Positions 21,838-33,883 of a stretch of 64,000 bases of DNA are shown piece by piece. The DNA comes from Talinum fruticosum (taxonomy: Eukaryota; Streptophyta; Magnoliopsida; Caryophyllales; Talinaceae). Positions within the stretch are counted from its first letter, which is position 1. Every line of letters begins with the position of its first letter. The translations under genes were made by a program, and so were the position numbers. The notes under the pieces were generated by a model. It was given only the letters and a program-made list of their open reading frames with translations. It made no database searches and was not told the origin of the DNA. Location: assembly GCA_021018815.1 (NCBI GenBank), contig JAITYX010000012.1, positions 9,225,001 to 9,289,000 on the forward strand, in the 5' to 3' direction.

Positions 21838-23724
21838 AAAAAAATAAGATGGAGGAGATAGAGCAATCCGAGTCGAAGTTGGTGGACGAGCAATGCGCCT
21901 TCGCCGATAAGATCTGGAAGATGTTAATGAGCAAGGCAAAGGCAGCACCGGGATCTCTGGAATGGGCTTAGCTCCACTGGGGCCCGCACGACGGGCTATT
22001 AGCTCAAAAAATTCGATTCTTGCTGCAATGATAGGACCAAAATATCATACCGGAAATTATGATCAAGGATTACTTTTTAAATCTCGATCTACTTCAGAGA
22101 TTCCTCCGGAAACATTTTTCAAATACAAAAGTTCGAGTATCTTCCCTCCTGGTCTATTAATAACAAACCGGAATTTTCCAATGTACACTTGAGCTAAAAA
22201 ACCCGTACCGAAACGAAAAATTTTTCGGTGCACGGTCCGAGTGGCCGACCTAGAACTAGGTCGTCCGGAGGCTCATCCTCCCGGAACTTGGCTGATGGAG
22301 GGGTGTGCTTGGGCTTACCAGCTGCCGATCGACCATGGTCGGCAAGGTCTTCTAACCCACTCGGACTACCGTCCGAGCCGATCATTTCCGGTTGAGGTTC
22401 CGGAGCACTTGGGCCCTCCGTTGCTGCTGCTCGCTGGTTCTCGCGTCCTTCTCCCCTTCCTCGGATGGAGCTGCCTCAACCGCAGGCTCCTCTTCTTCTT
22501 GTTCTTCTTCTCCCCCTTCGAGGAGGATTTGGCCGGACTCGAGGATTCTTCGAAGTTCCGAGTCGACCGGATCTCGAGCCGCCTTCGATCGCCTCTCCCG
22601 AAGGAGCTCGATCGGCTCCCTCTGCTCCTTAACCAGGGCCTTCATCTCGAGAAGCACATCTTGCTACTCTCGGATTTGGGATTGAGCAGTTTTTGGTTAA
22701 TGGTCATAGACTGGAAGACAGTCTTGAATGACCGGAGGATGTCCTTTAGCTCGAGAGGACACCGAGGAGATTTTGTCCAACACGGTGGTGGACAAAGCGT
22801 AAGAAAGAACTCGAGAAACACCCGAGGTGGAGGCACCACCAGGTGGAGGATGTAGAGGAAGAGAGGATTGAGTCCGAGTCCGAGTCCGAGGCGGAGAAGG
22901 TGGCCTCGGTTCTAAGCTATGGACCCGGACACCGGGTTGGGTCTCCTGGTATCCATACCCAAGGAGTTCCTTTTTGTTAACGACAACGGCAGCCTCGGAA
23001 ACAACATTAGGATTTGAGGGAAGAGGAACTTTGAACTGTTTGAAGATGAGGGTGAGAAGAGCCCCGAAAGGAAGTGGGGTGTTCTTCTTGTTCCGTGTCC
23101 GAGCAGGCACAGCTTCCATTCGCTCGACTATTGCAGGAAAGAGGTCTACTTCGTAGCCCTCTAGAATGTCGTAAAGAGCTTTGAGGTGCTTGGAGTTAGG
23201 GTTCTCCTTGCTAGAATGCTTGTGAGAAGAAGGTTCTTATCGAGTAGAAAACAAAGAAGGCTGGCTTCTAATTTGAGTTGGATCACAGAGAAGTTTTTGT
23301 GTGACCCAGGGAATTCTTTAGTATACTTCTCAAAGAAATCATCAGCAACCTCGTTGAAAGGTATAGGGTTGCTGTTCAAGAACATACAAGATACTTTGAA
23401 AAACGGCGAGAGAAGAGAAGTGTTGATGCGAACAAGTGATGTTTTGAACTCGGAGGTGAGGATACCCTCAAAGCTAGAAAGATTGGAATATAACCTGAAA
23501 CGAGTTCGGGTAAATGAAATCATCGAAACAGAGAAAATTGTAGACCCTGTTGATTTTATGTGAGCTAGCCACAAAAACTTAGTGGTCGGGAAGAATTTGT
23601 CATCCAACGTGAGATGTTGGGTGACAATGGGTTTGAAAGGATTGGAGAGGCCTTCCTAGCTTTTTGTACAAGGTTTCTTGGTGGTAGAACCAAGAAAATC
23701 AGGGTGGGAACCTCTTTTCGGCAT
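21838..23724 (-). pseudogene. Post-pol extra ORF (MPKRG type), element C copy
   Basis: Minus-strand start codon at 23724 opens MPKRGSHPDFLGSTTKKP. Then 23607-23161 gives DDKFFPTTKFLWLAHIKSTG, FEGILTSEFKTSL and EVADDFFEKYTKEFPGSHKN. Next, 23119-22697 gives KKNTPLPFGALLTLIFKQFK and a proline-rich stretch. Finally 22657-22382 gives LLEMKALVKEQREPIELLRE, a likely coiled coil, and an EEEQEEEE acidic tail. A stop near 23645 and two frame changes break it. The same order of blocks in A and B shows one inherited gene rather than chance ORFs. Function unknown. The overlapping plus-strand ORF at 22241-22855 is a shadow. Confidence 0.78.
21972..22237 (+). pseudogene. ndhK: Organelle-like insert with C-terminal ndhK fragment
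   Basis: Compared with element A, element C has about 265 extra bases between the segments matching 14750 and 14765 of A. Within it, plus-strand 22046-22135 encodes [10 protein letters not shown] and then [16 protein letters not shown], which I recognise as the C-terminal tail of the plastid NADH dehydrogenase subunit K. The flanking parts of the insert (21972-22045 and 22150-22237) do not look like the usual ndhK neighbours and may come from elsewhere in an organelle genome. It has no start region and is not expressed as NdhK. Boundaries are approximate. Confidence 0.68.
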
Positions 23725-23986
23725 GTTTGATGTTAAAAGAGAGAGAGATGGATTCTTGTGAAAAGGGAAAGAGAGATAGCTCAACGAGCGTGAGCGAAGA
23801 GAAAAAGAAAAGTGAAAGAGTAGAAAGTGAGAGAGCTGAGAGTAATAGTGCTTACTTAAGATGTTCTTCTCTTAGCTTGAGAGCAACGTACGTTTCTTCG
23901 AAAGTAGAGAGCTTGTTCGTGTTGAAGTAATTGAGAGAGTGAGAGTAAGTAGAAAGCAAAGTAACGAAATGAAGGAAAATAAACGC

Positions 23987-23994
23987 TATTTATA
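23987..23994 (-). promoter_or_regulatory. Internal TATA box before the extra ORF, element C
   Basis: Minus-strand TATAAATA, 263 bp from the MPKRG start codon. Upstream on the minus strand (about 24030-24110) are AACGG cores in tagccgttg, taaccgttag and gaccgttgaag. The rest of 23725-24387 is non-coding. Confidence 0.5.
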
Positions 23995-24387
23995 GAGGAA
24001 TAATCATCCTTCGATATTCGTTCGACTCGACTTCTTCAACGGTCACCTCGGACCGATGTGACTGTTACGCTCTCTAACGGTTAGAATCCCAGCGATTATC
24101 TCTCAACGGCTAGTTGTCCGATCGATGCGTGCAAGAGAGATAGAGAAAAAGAAAGATTTTAAAAGAAATTTCGAAATTCTCCACTGATCTAGAGATGATT
24201 TCGAAGTCTAATGTCCAGTTTCTCAAAGTTTGAGTCCGACTCGGTTAAATTTACGAGTGACTCGAAACCGCAAACAACTAATAACTATCAGCTCAGTATC
24301 ACTGGTTCAACTGAACTAATGGCTATTAAGGAAAGTAATCACACAGCACATAATCATGCAAAGTAATTTTTAAAAAAAAAAACATAA

Positions 24388-24687
24388 TTATGCATTAATC
24401 ATACCAAGCTCATTCCTAATAAAGCAAAATTGATCCTCACTAAGTGGCTTAGTAAAGATATCAGCTAATTGAAGATTGGTAGGAATGAATTCAAGTTCAA
24501 TATCACCCTTTTCAGAATGATGTCTCATAAAATGATACCGACCTCAATATGTTTAGTCTTTCAATGCTGAACTATATTCTTGGTGATGCTGATTGCACTT
24601 TGATTATCACACTTGATTGGAACAGATTTGATTGAAAGTCCAAGATCTTTCAAGTGTTGCTTTATCCATAAGATCTCGAGCACAACA
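24388..24687 (-). pseudogene. pol: C-terminal RNase H of element C
   Basis: Minus-strand stop at 24388-24390 follows RNELGMINA. The frame runs up to 24687, where a solo LTR is inserted, and continues at 26291. Sequence is collinear with 5989-6280 of element B. Confidence 0.85.
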
Positions 24688-26290
24688 TGAAGACTCAAAA
24701 TTTATACTTACACTTTTCCGAGATCCATCGAGGAATCGGGTATAAGACTTCATCTCTTATAGGGTTTTGATTTCAAGTCATTGCATGTGCCTTAGAAGCT
24801 TTTCCGAGTGATATAACATTTTCTCCGAGTCTTATATAAACTATTATATATGTTTATGCGTGACTATGATCGACTCGGAAATCATATGTACTCACCACTT
24901 CACACTCGGTTCCGAGTCACTCAACACTCAAAAATATCGAATGCTCAAACACTTTATTTCACGCATATAAACTCAGTGTCCGACTTCATGTTACGAGAAT
25001 TACATTGTTAATTTACTATTCCAAGTCAAGCATATTTAGTTTGAATTTTGTTTAGTCTAGATCAAGTTTGTTTACTCTAATCCTTTGACTTGTTTATCTT
25101 CTAGACTCGACTAAGATGGAATTTAATTATCATGGATATTAGACTCGAAAAATTCCATTCCTTTTCCGACTCGGATAATTAGTCACTTAATTATATTAAT
25201 TATGTTATTATCTCGTGTCTAATCTTGGACCAAAGTATTTTATACTTTGAGAACCAAATTGATTTACTTTTGTAGGTTATTCAAAAGAGGCTATCCTAAT
25301 TTTGAATTACAAAAGTAACCAGCTTCAAAACGTCAAATCAACAAGCAGACAAGGCTTTTTCCACCTCCGACCTAGCCCCGGACACTCGTATCGGGGTTCT
25401 CTGTTTCCAAAACTGGAAATCTGCAACACTAAGCTCAACGGTGGTTTCCACCTTATTTTTCAAGACACCACCAATGGTTTTGGGACTTCCAAAGAAGTCA
25501 AGAGCCATTGCCCAACGTTCATATCTCAACGGATATTTTCCGAGTGACTCGTAAAATCCATTACAACGGTTACAAGGGACTTCGGTCGGAAGATGGACAC
25601 AACGGCTAAGCTGCTTGGTCATTTATAAATAGAAGCCAACTTCCAAGACTTGAAGATTGCTGAACCAACTGTTAATACACATACTCGAGCAAAAGTCATT
25701 GTTTTCATTCTCAATCTTCTACTTACAACTCCAATTCCGTATTTATTATTTCTCCGAGTTTTAAAGTCTTGTACTCAATTACAAACACTTTCTTTCTTAC
25801 TCTCTAAGTAAGGTCCCTTGACTGAGTTATAAGGGTTAACTCAGCTCGGTTGTCCCTAACTCGTAAGGGTGATCTCGGTTAGGAAGTACTAGATCGGATA
25901 AGGTAATTTCGAGTCTCGGAAAAACTTATAAGGAGTTATCTAAGGGAGCAACTCGGGTTGAGTCGATATACTTGAATTTTGTGGACTCAAAATAGTGGAT
26001 TTGACTTTATGCTTGGATTAGCACGGTCCGTGGTTTTCCGCCCCAAGAGGGTTTCCACGTATATTGTGAGTTATTACTTTTACGAGTGCATTATAGACTC
26101 AGACTGTTTCAAAGTTCTACTTAATCTGTTTCGTCACTCTTCACTCGAATTCCGAGTTAGTACTTTTCCGAGCTCATCCTTGACTCTCGCTCACCTCATA
26201 TTCATATCTATTTTAAATTTCAAGCAAATTTCATCATCACCCTATTCACCCCCTATAGGGTGACTTAGCCTCTCCGCAGTAAACCTTCAC
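24688..26290 (+). mobile_element. Solo LTR of the sirevirus-like family
   Basis: Starts tgaagactc and ends aaaccttca. It is 1603 bp long, related over its length to the LTRs of C, but in plus orientation. It interrupts the RNase H of C. Flanks: caaca at 24683-24687 and caagca at 26291, a duplication with one inserted base. Element B shows the uninterrupted host sequence (cacaacaagctcc at about 6265). TATAAATA at 25624-25631 is preceded by four AACGG boxes. No internal region is present, as expected after recombination between two LTRs. Confidence 0.9.
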
Positions 26291-29130
26291 AAGCACGCTC
26301 CAGCTGCAATATACTCGGCTTCAGCGAGTTGATAGAGCTACTGAGTTTTGCTTCTTTGAGTGCCAAGATATCGGGATTGACCCGAAACTGGCATGCTTTT
26401 GAAGTGCTCTTTCTGTCAACTTTGTATCCAGCATAGTCAGCATCTAAGTATCCAGTGAGAGTCGGTTCCGAGTATCTAGAGTACCATAGACCCAAATTCC
26501 GAGTCCTTGTATGATATCCGAATATTTTCTTCACCGCATTGAGATGTGATTCTTTTGGATTATCTTGAAATCTTGCACACAGACAAACACTAAACATGAT
26601 GTCCGGCCTACTGGAAGTAAGATAGAGCAAAGATCCAATCATACCTCAATAGAGTTTCGATCTACTACTTTACCTTTCCCGTTTGAGTCCAATTTTATGT
26701 TCTCTGCTCATAGGTGTTCGCTGCATGTTTCGCATCTTGGAGTTTATACTTCTTCAGTAGCTCCTTGGTATACTTTGATTGATGGACATAGATCCCATCT
26801 TTGTCTTGCTTGATTTGTAGACCAAGGAAGAAATTAAGTTCTCCCATCATACTCGATTTGAAATTCTGTCTCATTAACTCATAAAAATCTCGACATAGAA
26901 TTTCATTAGTAGCTCCAAAAATTATGTCATCAACATAGATCCGAGCAATAAGAAAGTCTTTCCCCTTGGTTTTTATAAAAGAGTTTTGTCAATCTAACCT
27001 CTTCAAAAATCGTTTTCAACCAAGCAATTGCTCAATCTTTCATAACAAGCTCCGGGAGCTTGTTTAAGACCATAGAGAACTTTTTGCAATTTGAAAACAT
27101 GATTTGGAAATTCTGTGTTTTCAAATCCAGGGGTTGCTGAACATAGACTTCTTCTTCATGAAGCCATTAAGAAAAAGCACATTTAACATCCATTTGATAT
27201 AACTTGACATTCATGCTAGATGCAAATGCTAACAAGATTCTAATAGCTTCAATTCTGGCTACAGGTGCAAGGTTTCCCCACAATCAATCCCTTCTTCTTG
27301 ATTGTAACCTTGAGCCACAAGTCTAGCCTTAATTCTTACTACCAACCCACCTTCATCCAGTTTGTTTTTGAAAACCCATTTGGTTACTATGATTGGGTGG
27401 TTAGAAGGTCGTTTGGTTAGAGTCTAGACTTGGTTTCTTTCGAATTGATTTAGTTCCTCTTGTGTGGCCTCTACCCATTCAGGTTCATTTAGGGCCTCTA
27501 GTGCATTTCTGGGTTCAGTTAATGATATGAATGCAGTGAATGCACATAGATATTGAAGAGAGGAACGAGTTCTTACCCCACTTGTTGATATCGGATAATA
27601 TGTTTTCTAGTGGGTGACTAGAAGCATACTTGAATGCTATACATGTTATTTGGTTCACCACATCTGTAGGTTGAATTGGTTGATCTTCGGTGGTACTGTT
27701 ACGAGTGAGCTTCTTCATCAGATTGACCTTCAACATTCTGAGCTAGCTCTTGAGTCGTCTCATTTTGAGTCCGAGTGACTTCATTATGAGTGACATGGAT
27801 TTGATTCTTGATGAGCTCATTTTCATCAAGATCATCATTTTGCTAAGCTTCAGTGTCTGAGAATGTTGACTCACTTGGTTTTTCTGTTCAATCTCATCAA
27901 TCACAACGTGGATGCTTTCTTCCACTTTGTTAGTTCTTTTATTGAAAATACGATATGCTTTGGTATGAGATGAATAACCAAGAAAAATACCTTCATCCGA
28001 TCTAGCATCAAACTTGGTCGAGATGATCCTTACCATTATTGTGAACGAAGCACTTACATCCAAAGGGTTTGAAGTATCAAATATTAGGTTTCTTCCCTTT
28101 GTAGAGCTCGTATGGAGTTTTCTTCGAGTATGGGTCTAATGAGGCATCCGTTCAATGTGTAGTTAGTCTGTGTTGGTTGCCTCGGCCCAGAAATAGTAGG
28201 GTAGATTATGTTCAATCATCATTGTCCTAGCTATTTCTTCAAGAGTTCGGTTCTTCCTCTCCACCACTCCATTTTGTTGAGGAGTTCTTGGCGCTGAGAA
28301 GAGATCCCGTTCTTGTCACAAAACTCTGCAAATTTTGAGTAGTCGAACTCCCTTCCATGGTCGGTTCGAATCCTCTGGATCCGAGTGCGAGACTCAACTT
28401 GGATTTTCTGCAGAGCTTACTTGAACTCTTTGAATGCTTCATTTTTGTGCTTAAGAAACACACCAAGGTAAATCATGAGTAGTCATCAACAATAACAAGC
28501 TGATTTATCTCAGAGACTCTTGACGGGGATTTCACCACATAAATCCATATGCAACATTTCAAGCACCTTAGATGTGGAAAGCAGTTTTCAGAGATTTGAA
28601 AGATGACTTGACTTGTTTCCCTTTCGTGCATGCTTCACAAATTTTATCTTTCTTAAATACACGATTAGGTAAACCTCTAACTAAGCCATGAGAAGCAAGT
28701 TTCTTAATTGTATGCATGCTAACATGACCTAGTCTACGATGCCATGTCCATCAATCATCATGTAGAGATGCTTTTAAACAAGATAAATTCTAACTCGAGT
28801 CGAAAAGAGGAATAGTATAAGTGTTACCTGATCTCTTACCTGAGAGCTTGATTTCCTTGGTAACATCATCCGAGATATAACAATTGGTTTGAGTGAATCT
28901 TACCTCTTGACCTTTGTCACATAGTTAAGAGATCTTGAGCGGATTGTACTTTAACCCTTTGACAAGGTATCTTGGGCTAACCAGATTGCTTCCGTTTTCA
29001 ATCTTGCCTATCCCAATTATCTTGCCTTTGCTATCATCTCCAAACGTGACTTTTCCTCCCTTGTAATCTTCTAACTCGGAAAAGAGTCTTGAATCTCCTG
29101 ACATGTGGCATGAGCATCCACTTGTCTAGG
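26291..29130 (-). pseudogene. pol: Copia pol, element C (RNase H, RT, integrase, protease)
   Basis: Minus strand. 26642-26265 carries the RNase H start (MIGSLLYLTSSRPDIMFSVC and the ADYAGYKVDRKSTS motif). RT catalytic YVDD lies at 26937-26926, intact. About 27480 carries the RT start (LNEPEWVEA-like). 28063-27743 carries the integrase C-terminal part (GYSSHTKAYRIFNKRTNKVE). About 28466-28560 is the core start. About 28620-28760 is the pre-integrase domain. Protease lies at about 29130-28900 with one extra base inside the D-S-G codons, the same lesion as in A. Several other frameshifts are present. Integrase core is retained, in contrast to A. Confidence 0.87.
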
Positions 29131-29139
29131 TACCAATGA

Positions 29140-30970
29140 CATTTTGTTCTTTTACGAGCCACTGCAAGTCAAAAACAAACTAACCTTTCTCACTTCCTCT
29201 GACGAACCCAGTAACTCCCTTTATTGTGGTCCTTTTATAAGGAAGTAGACTCTTGGGAACCCGATTTGAATAACTTTGGGTTTGGTCCGATTCTAAGTCT
29301 TTCTTTTAGAGAATTGAGTCCGTGTCTCTTTCTTTTGAAAAGCTTTTCTTTTATAAACTAGTGGAGAAGGTTTTCTCCTGTAAGTTAGTCTAGGCTCAGT
29401 CTTCCTTTCATTCTTATGAATGGGACCGTGCCCAGCCTTCCCGAATTTCACGAGTTACGGAATCCTTTTTGAAAATTTCTAAGTAGGAATTGGATTCCTC
29501 CTCTTTGTTAAAACCAAGACCTTCTTTTTGAAGATCCTAAGAGCATATCAAGGTTTTTCGACCTTGAGTAAATTTTAAAACAAGCTCTTGAGACTCGTTG
29601 AGCTTTTGCTTCGAGTTGCTCATTCTCTCTTCCGAGTGACTCGGACTCAGTCTCATTAGATTGAGCACTAGTCTTGAGTTCTCTTAGAGTAAGTCTCGGT
29701 TTTCTAATTCATTTTTCAATGAGATGCTCTTAGAGCTAACGGACTCAAGTTGTTCTTTAAGCCGAGAATAATCGAATTGGACTTTTCTTCCAAAGTAAAG
29801 ATATATTTGGCTAAATCAACTTTGGAAAATTTAAGTATTCAATTACCTCCTGAGGATTTGTTTCCTCACTGTCCGAGTGATCCGAGTCTAATTCGTTTTA
29901 GCTTCGAGTCGAGAGTGCCATCGGACATTTTGAATCATCCGAGTCCTTATCGTCTTCTAATGAGTCTTCATCACTCCATGTGGCCATCATAGCCTTTTTC
30001 TTCTTTCTGTCCCTCTTTCTCTTGGGATAGTCCTTGACTATGTGTTCCTTGCTGCCACATTCAAAATAGCCGGAGTTCTTAGTCAAAGATAACTTTGAAG
30101 GGGAAGAGTGCTTACCTTTTCTATCCTTCTTGTCTTTCTTATAGAACTCTTTTCTTGGCTTCTTATCCCATCTCTTGTGCTTCATCATTCTCTTGAAGCC
30201 TCTAGCGATGAGTGCCATGGGATCCTCTTCGAGTCCGATGAACTCATATTTGCTTCTCCGGTTTCTAAGGCTTTCAACCCAATGTTCTTTTTGGTGTCGA
30301 CCTCTGCGTCCTCCTCTTCCGAGATAGATCTCGTGGGTGAATAGTTTCCCAATGAGTTCGCTCGGCTTGAGTTGGGACAGGTTCCGAGCCTCTTCAATGG
30401 CCATCACCTTGGGACCACATCTTCTCTTGGGTAGGATTCGAGTATCTTTCTACACATTTCCTCGTGGGAAATCTTTCTACCCAGAGATTTGAGATTGTTG
30501 GTAATCTTAGTGAAGCGGATGAATATATGAGTGATGTTCTCTTCGGCTCCATCTTGAACAACTCGTACTTGTGAAGATATTGACTTATCTTCACCTGTCT
30601 GACTTGGTTGGTGCCTTCATAAGTGTTAACCGAGTGTCCCACACTTCTTTGGCTATGTCGTAGGTCGACACTTGGTTATATTCTTTTGAGCTGATGGCGC
30701 ACATCGGAATGTTCATCGCCTTGAAGTTCTTTCTGAACTTCTCTGCTTCCTCGATACTAAACTCGACCTTGTTCTTGGGCATGAGTCTTATTTCTTCCGT
30801 CTTCATGGGAATGTAGTTGCCTACTTGTATGATGTTCCGGACATCCTCATCGTGATCCAACGAGAAACATTCCATGAGCTTCTTCCGAGTGCACAAAGTT
30901 AGATCCTTTGAACTTTGGTGGTACTGCTAGAAGATCTTCCCTCATCAAATTCTCCATTGTTTTGAGCCAT
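29140..30970 (-). pseudogene. gag: Copia gag, element C
   Basis: Start codon at 30970 (MAQNNGEFDEG). 30896-30591 carries the gag core (NIIQVGNYIPMKTEE, MCAISSKEYNQVS). 30642-30394 carries RQVKISQYLHKYELFKMEP. 30407-29898 carries the C-terminal half with DPMALIARGFKRMMKHKRW and the zinc knuckle. In the knuckle the first and last cysteines are changed to tyrosine (YFECGSKEHIVKDY), so it cannot bind zinc normally. The acidic SDEDSLEDDKDSDDSKC stretch and a Lys-rich linker follow. Frame breaks occur near 30890 and 30620. Confidence 0.88.
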
Positions 30971-31016
30971 TTTGATCTTTAAACCTTAGATGGTTAGATC
31001 CTTTCCGAAAGGCTAG

Positions 31017-31027
31017 GCTCGATACCA
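31017..31027 (-). other. Primer-binding site, element C
   Basis: On the minus strand reads tggtatcgagc three bases after the LTR, the shortened initiator tRNA-Met type site also seen in A, F and H. Confidence 0.8.
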
Positions 31028-31029
31028 AT

Positions 31030-32648
31030 TGAAGGTTTGCCCTTGGAGAGGCCAAGTCACCCTAGAGGGGGTGAATAGGTTGATGAGGAAATTCGCTCGA
31101 GTAATTGAACAAAGAAGATTAGACAGGACTTTGAGGAGAGTGTGAGTCAAGAATGAACTCGAAAAGAACCGACTCAGAATATAGTAAATGAAGGGGTTAA
31201 AGTTTAAACTAAACTTTAAGTCCGTCCGAATCTAGATTGGACTCGGAAAAGGTATCAACTCGGAAATTACATGGAAACCCTCCTGGGGCAGAAAACCACG
31301 GACAATGCTAGTCCAAGCACCAAGTCAAATCCACTATTTTGAATCCACAAAATACAGTAGAATGACTCAACCAGAATTGTTCCCTTAGATAGTTCCTTAC
31401 AAGATTTCCCTAAACTCGAAATTACCTTATCCGATCTAGTACTTCCTAACCGAGGTAACCTTTACAGACTTGGGACAACCGAGTTGAATTAAACCTTACA
31501 GCTCAGTCAAGGGACCTTACTCGGAAAGTAAGAATGAGTGTTCGTCAACTGATTACAAGACCTTACAACTCATAAAGATATTAAGTACGAGTTGGAGTTG
31601 TAAGTAGAAGATTGAGTATGAATACAATGACTTTTACTTAAGTACGTGTATTGACGAGTTGGTTCAACAATCTTCAAGTCTTGAGAGTTGGCTTCTATTT
31701 ATAGATAACCAAGCTGATTAGTCTGTTATGACTATCTTCCGATCTGGAAGTCCTTTGTGACCAGTTGCAATGGATTTTCTAAGTCACTCGGAAAATATCC
31801 GTTGAGGTGTGAACATTGGACAACGGCTCTTAACTCCATTGGAAGTCCCAATCCACTGGTGGTTTCTGAAAACTAGGGTGGAAACCACTGTTAAGCTTAG
31901 CGTTGCGATTTCCAGCTTTGGAAGCAGACAACCCCGACACTATGTCCGGTCTTCGGTCGAGGTAGAAAAAGCCTTGTCTGCTGGTGATTTGACATCTTGA
32001 AGCTGGTTACTTTTGTGTTTTAAAAATAGGATAGCCTCGTTTGAATAACCTACAAAAGTAAATCAATTCGGTTCTTAAAGTATAAAATACTTTGGTCTAA
32101 GATTAGACACAAATAATAATTTAATTAAGGTAATTAAGTGCATAATTATCTCGAGTGCTAAAAGAGTGGAATTTTCGAGTCTAATATCCATTATACTCAA
32201 ATTCCATCTAAGTTAATCTAGAAGTAAAATAAGTCGGATAGATATCATCGAGTAGAAAGACTTGATCTAGACGCCAATGTTCACACCAAGCATGCTTGAC
32301 TTAGAAAGATGAATTAACACAATAATTCAATCAAACTTAGATCATGAAGTCGAACCGAATTTATGCATAACGTAACAAGTGTTTGAACATGCAATATATC
32401 TTAGTGTTGTCCGAGTGACTCGGAACTATGTGTCAAATGATAAACAAGAATATGCTTTCTAAGTCAATCGGAATCAAAAGAGAGCATATGCGATAGTTTA
32501 CGTAACACTCGGAAAAGATGTTATATCACTCGGAAAAGCTTATAAAACAGATAGAATGACTTTTAATCAAAACCTTATAAGAGATGAAGTCCTATACCTG
32601 ATTCCTTGATGGAACTCGGAATGATGTATATGACAGTCCGAGTCTTTA
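31030..32648 (-). repeat. 5' LTR of element C
   Basis: Plus-strand tgaaggtttgccc to ccgagtcttta, pairing with 19699-21299. Minus-strand TATAAATA at 31703-31696. Bounded on the right by gactt, the second copy of the target duplication. Differences from the 3' LTR again favour CGG/CCG/CAG positions. Confidence 0.93.
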
Positions 32649-33824
32649 GACTTTTCATCCAAAGTGAAAATATATCGTGCTAGATCAACTTTTGAAAATT
32701 TGAGAGAGTATTCGACTACCTCATCAATATTTGAGTCCTTGTTGTCCGACTCGGATTCAGCTTACGAGTTAGTAAGTGCCGAAGACACTTTGAGTCGTCC
32801 GAGTCATCTTCTTTGGATGAGTCATCATCACTCCAGGTAGCCATCATAGCCTTTTTCTTTTTGTCCTTCTTTCTCTTCGGACAGTCTCTAACGATGTGCT
32901 CATTGCTGCCACATTCATAACAACCAGAGTTCTTAAATAAAGATAACTTTGAAGGAGAGGAATATTTACCTTTTACGTGCTTCTTATCTTTCTTGTAGAA
33001 CTCATCCTTTAGCCTCTTTTTCCCACTTCTTATATTTCATCATTCTCTTGAAGCCGTGGGCTATGAGTGCCACAGGGTCCTCTTCTAATTTCGAGGAGCT
33101 CGGACTTTCACGTCCGCTTTACGAGGCCTTCGAGCACAATATTCTTTTTGGTGCCGACCTTTGCATCCTCTTCCTCCAAATGAATCTCGTGAGTGAAAAG
33201 CTTGCCAATAAGCTCGTCCGGTCGTAGTTGAGAGAGGTTTTGAGATTCTTCAATGGCTGTTACTTTGGGACCCCATCTCTTCTTTGGTAGACTTCTCATA
33301 ATCTTTCAGGACATTTCTTTGTGCGAAATCTTTCTACCTAGAGATTTGGAATTATTAGTAATCTCTGTGAGCTGAACATACATCCGAGTGATGTTTTCTT
33401 ACGGCTCCATCTTAAACAACTCATACTTATGAAGATATTGACTTATCTTTGCTTGCTTCACTTAGCTTGTTCCTTCATAGGTGTTGACAATAGTGTCCCA
33501 CACTTCTTTGGTTGTATCACAAGCTGAGACTCTATTGTATTCTTATGTGCTAATGGCACACATTAATGTGTTCATAACTTTGAAGTTCTTTCCGAACTTA
33601 TCGGTCTCTTCGATGGTGAACTCATATTTGGATTTTGGCACAGTACCATTCTCCATCTTCATTGGAATGAAGTTGCCTGCTTGGATGATGTTTCAAACAT
33701 CTTCATCATTGTCCATCAGGAAACATTCCATCATCTTCTTCCAATGGGTGAAGTTTGACCCTTTGGACTTTGGTGGTCCGATGGATGATCTTCCTTCATC
33801 GAACTCCCCATTGTTTTAAGCCTT
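32649..33824 (-). pseudogene. gag: N-terminal gag of element B
   Basis: Minus strand. The start codon expected near 33824 is changed (aaggct where A has atggct). The core includes NFTHWKKMMECFL-like sequence near 33750, where B keeps the tryptophan codon that is frameshifted in A and C. 33299-33108 gives RSLPKKRWGPKVTAIEESQN and ELIGKLFTHEIHLEEEDAKV. The CX2CX4HX4C zinc knuckle is intact at about 32929-32886 (CYECGSNEHIVRDC), followed by a Lys-rich and an acidic stretch. It joins 19698 across element C. Plus-strand ORFs here are shadows. Confidence 0.86.
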
Positions 33825-33869
33825 CTAATCTTTATCCCTTTGAATGGTTAGATCCCCTTCAAAGGCTAG

Positions 33870-33881
33870 GCTCTAATACCA
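33870..33881 (-). other. Primer-binding site, element B
   Basis: Minus strand reads tggtattagagc, the full-length initiator tRNA-Met type site with one C-to-T change. It is the only one of the five sites in the window with normal spacing. Confidence 0.8.
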
Positions 33882-33883
33882 AT

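Larger units (their letters stand above)
19699..32648 (-). mobile_element. Sirevirus-like copia element C, complete, carrying nested inserts
   Basis: LTRs at 19699-21299 (1601 bp) and 31030-32648 (1619 bp) flank a minus-strand interior with gag, protease, pre-integrase, integrase, RT, RNase H and the extra MPKRG ORF. Exact 5-bp target duplication: gactt at 19694-19698 and 32649-32653. The host is the gag of element B. Two later inserts lie inside: a solo LTR in RNase H (24688-26290) and a plastid-like fragment of about 265 bp near 22000-22237. Net length is about 11.1 kb. It is the most complete of the three copies, retaining YVDD and the integrase core, but is still frameshifted in gag, protease and the extra ORF. 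Confidence 0.94.

Noticed and set aside
22241..22855. 204-codon plus-strand ORF
   Set aside because: Antisense shadow of the extra ORF of element C; the minus strand has the motifs conserved in A and B.
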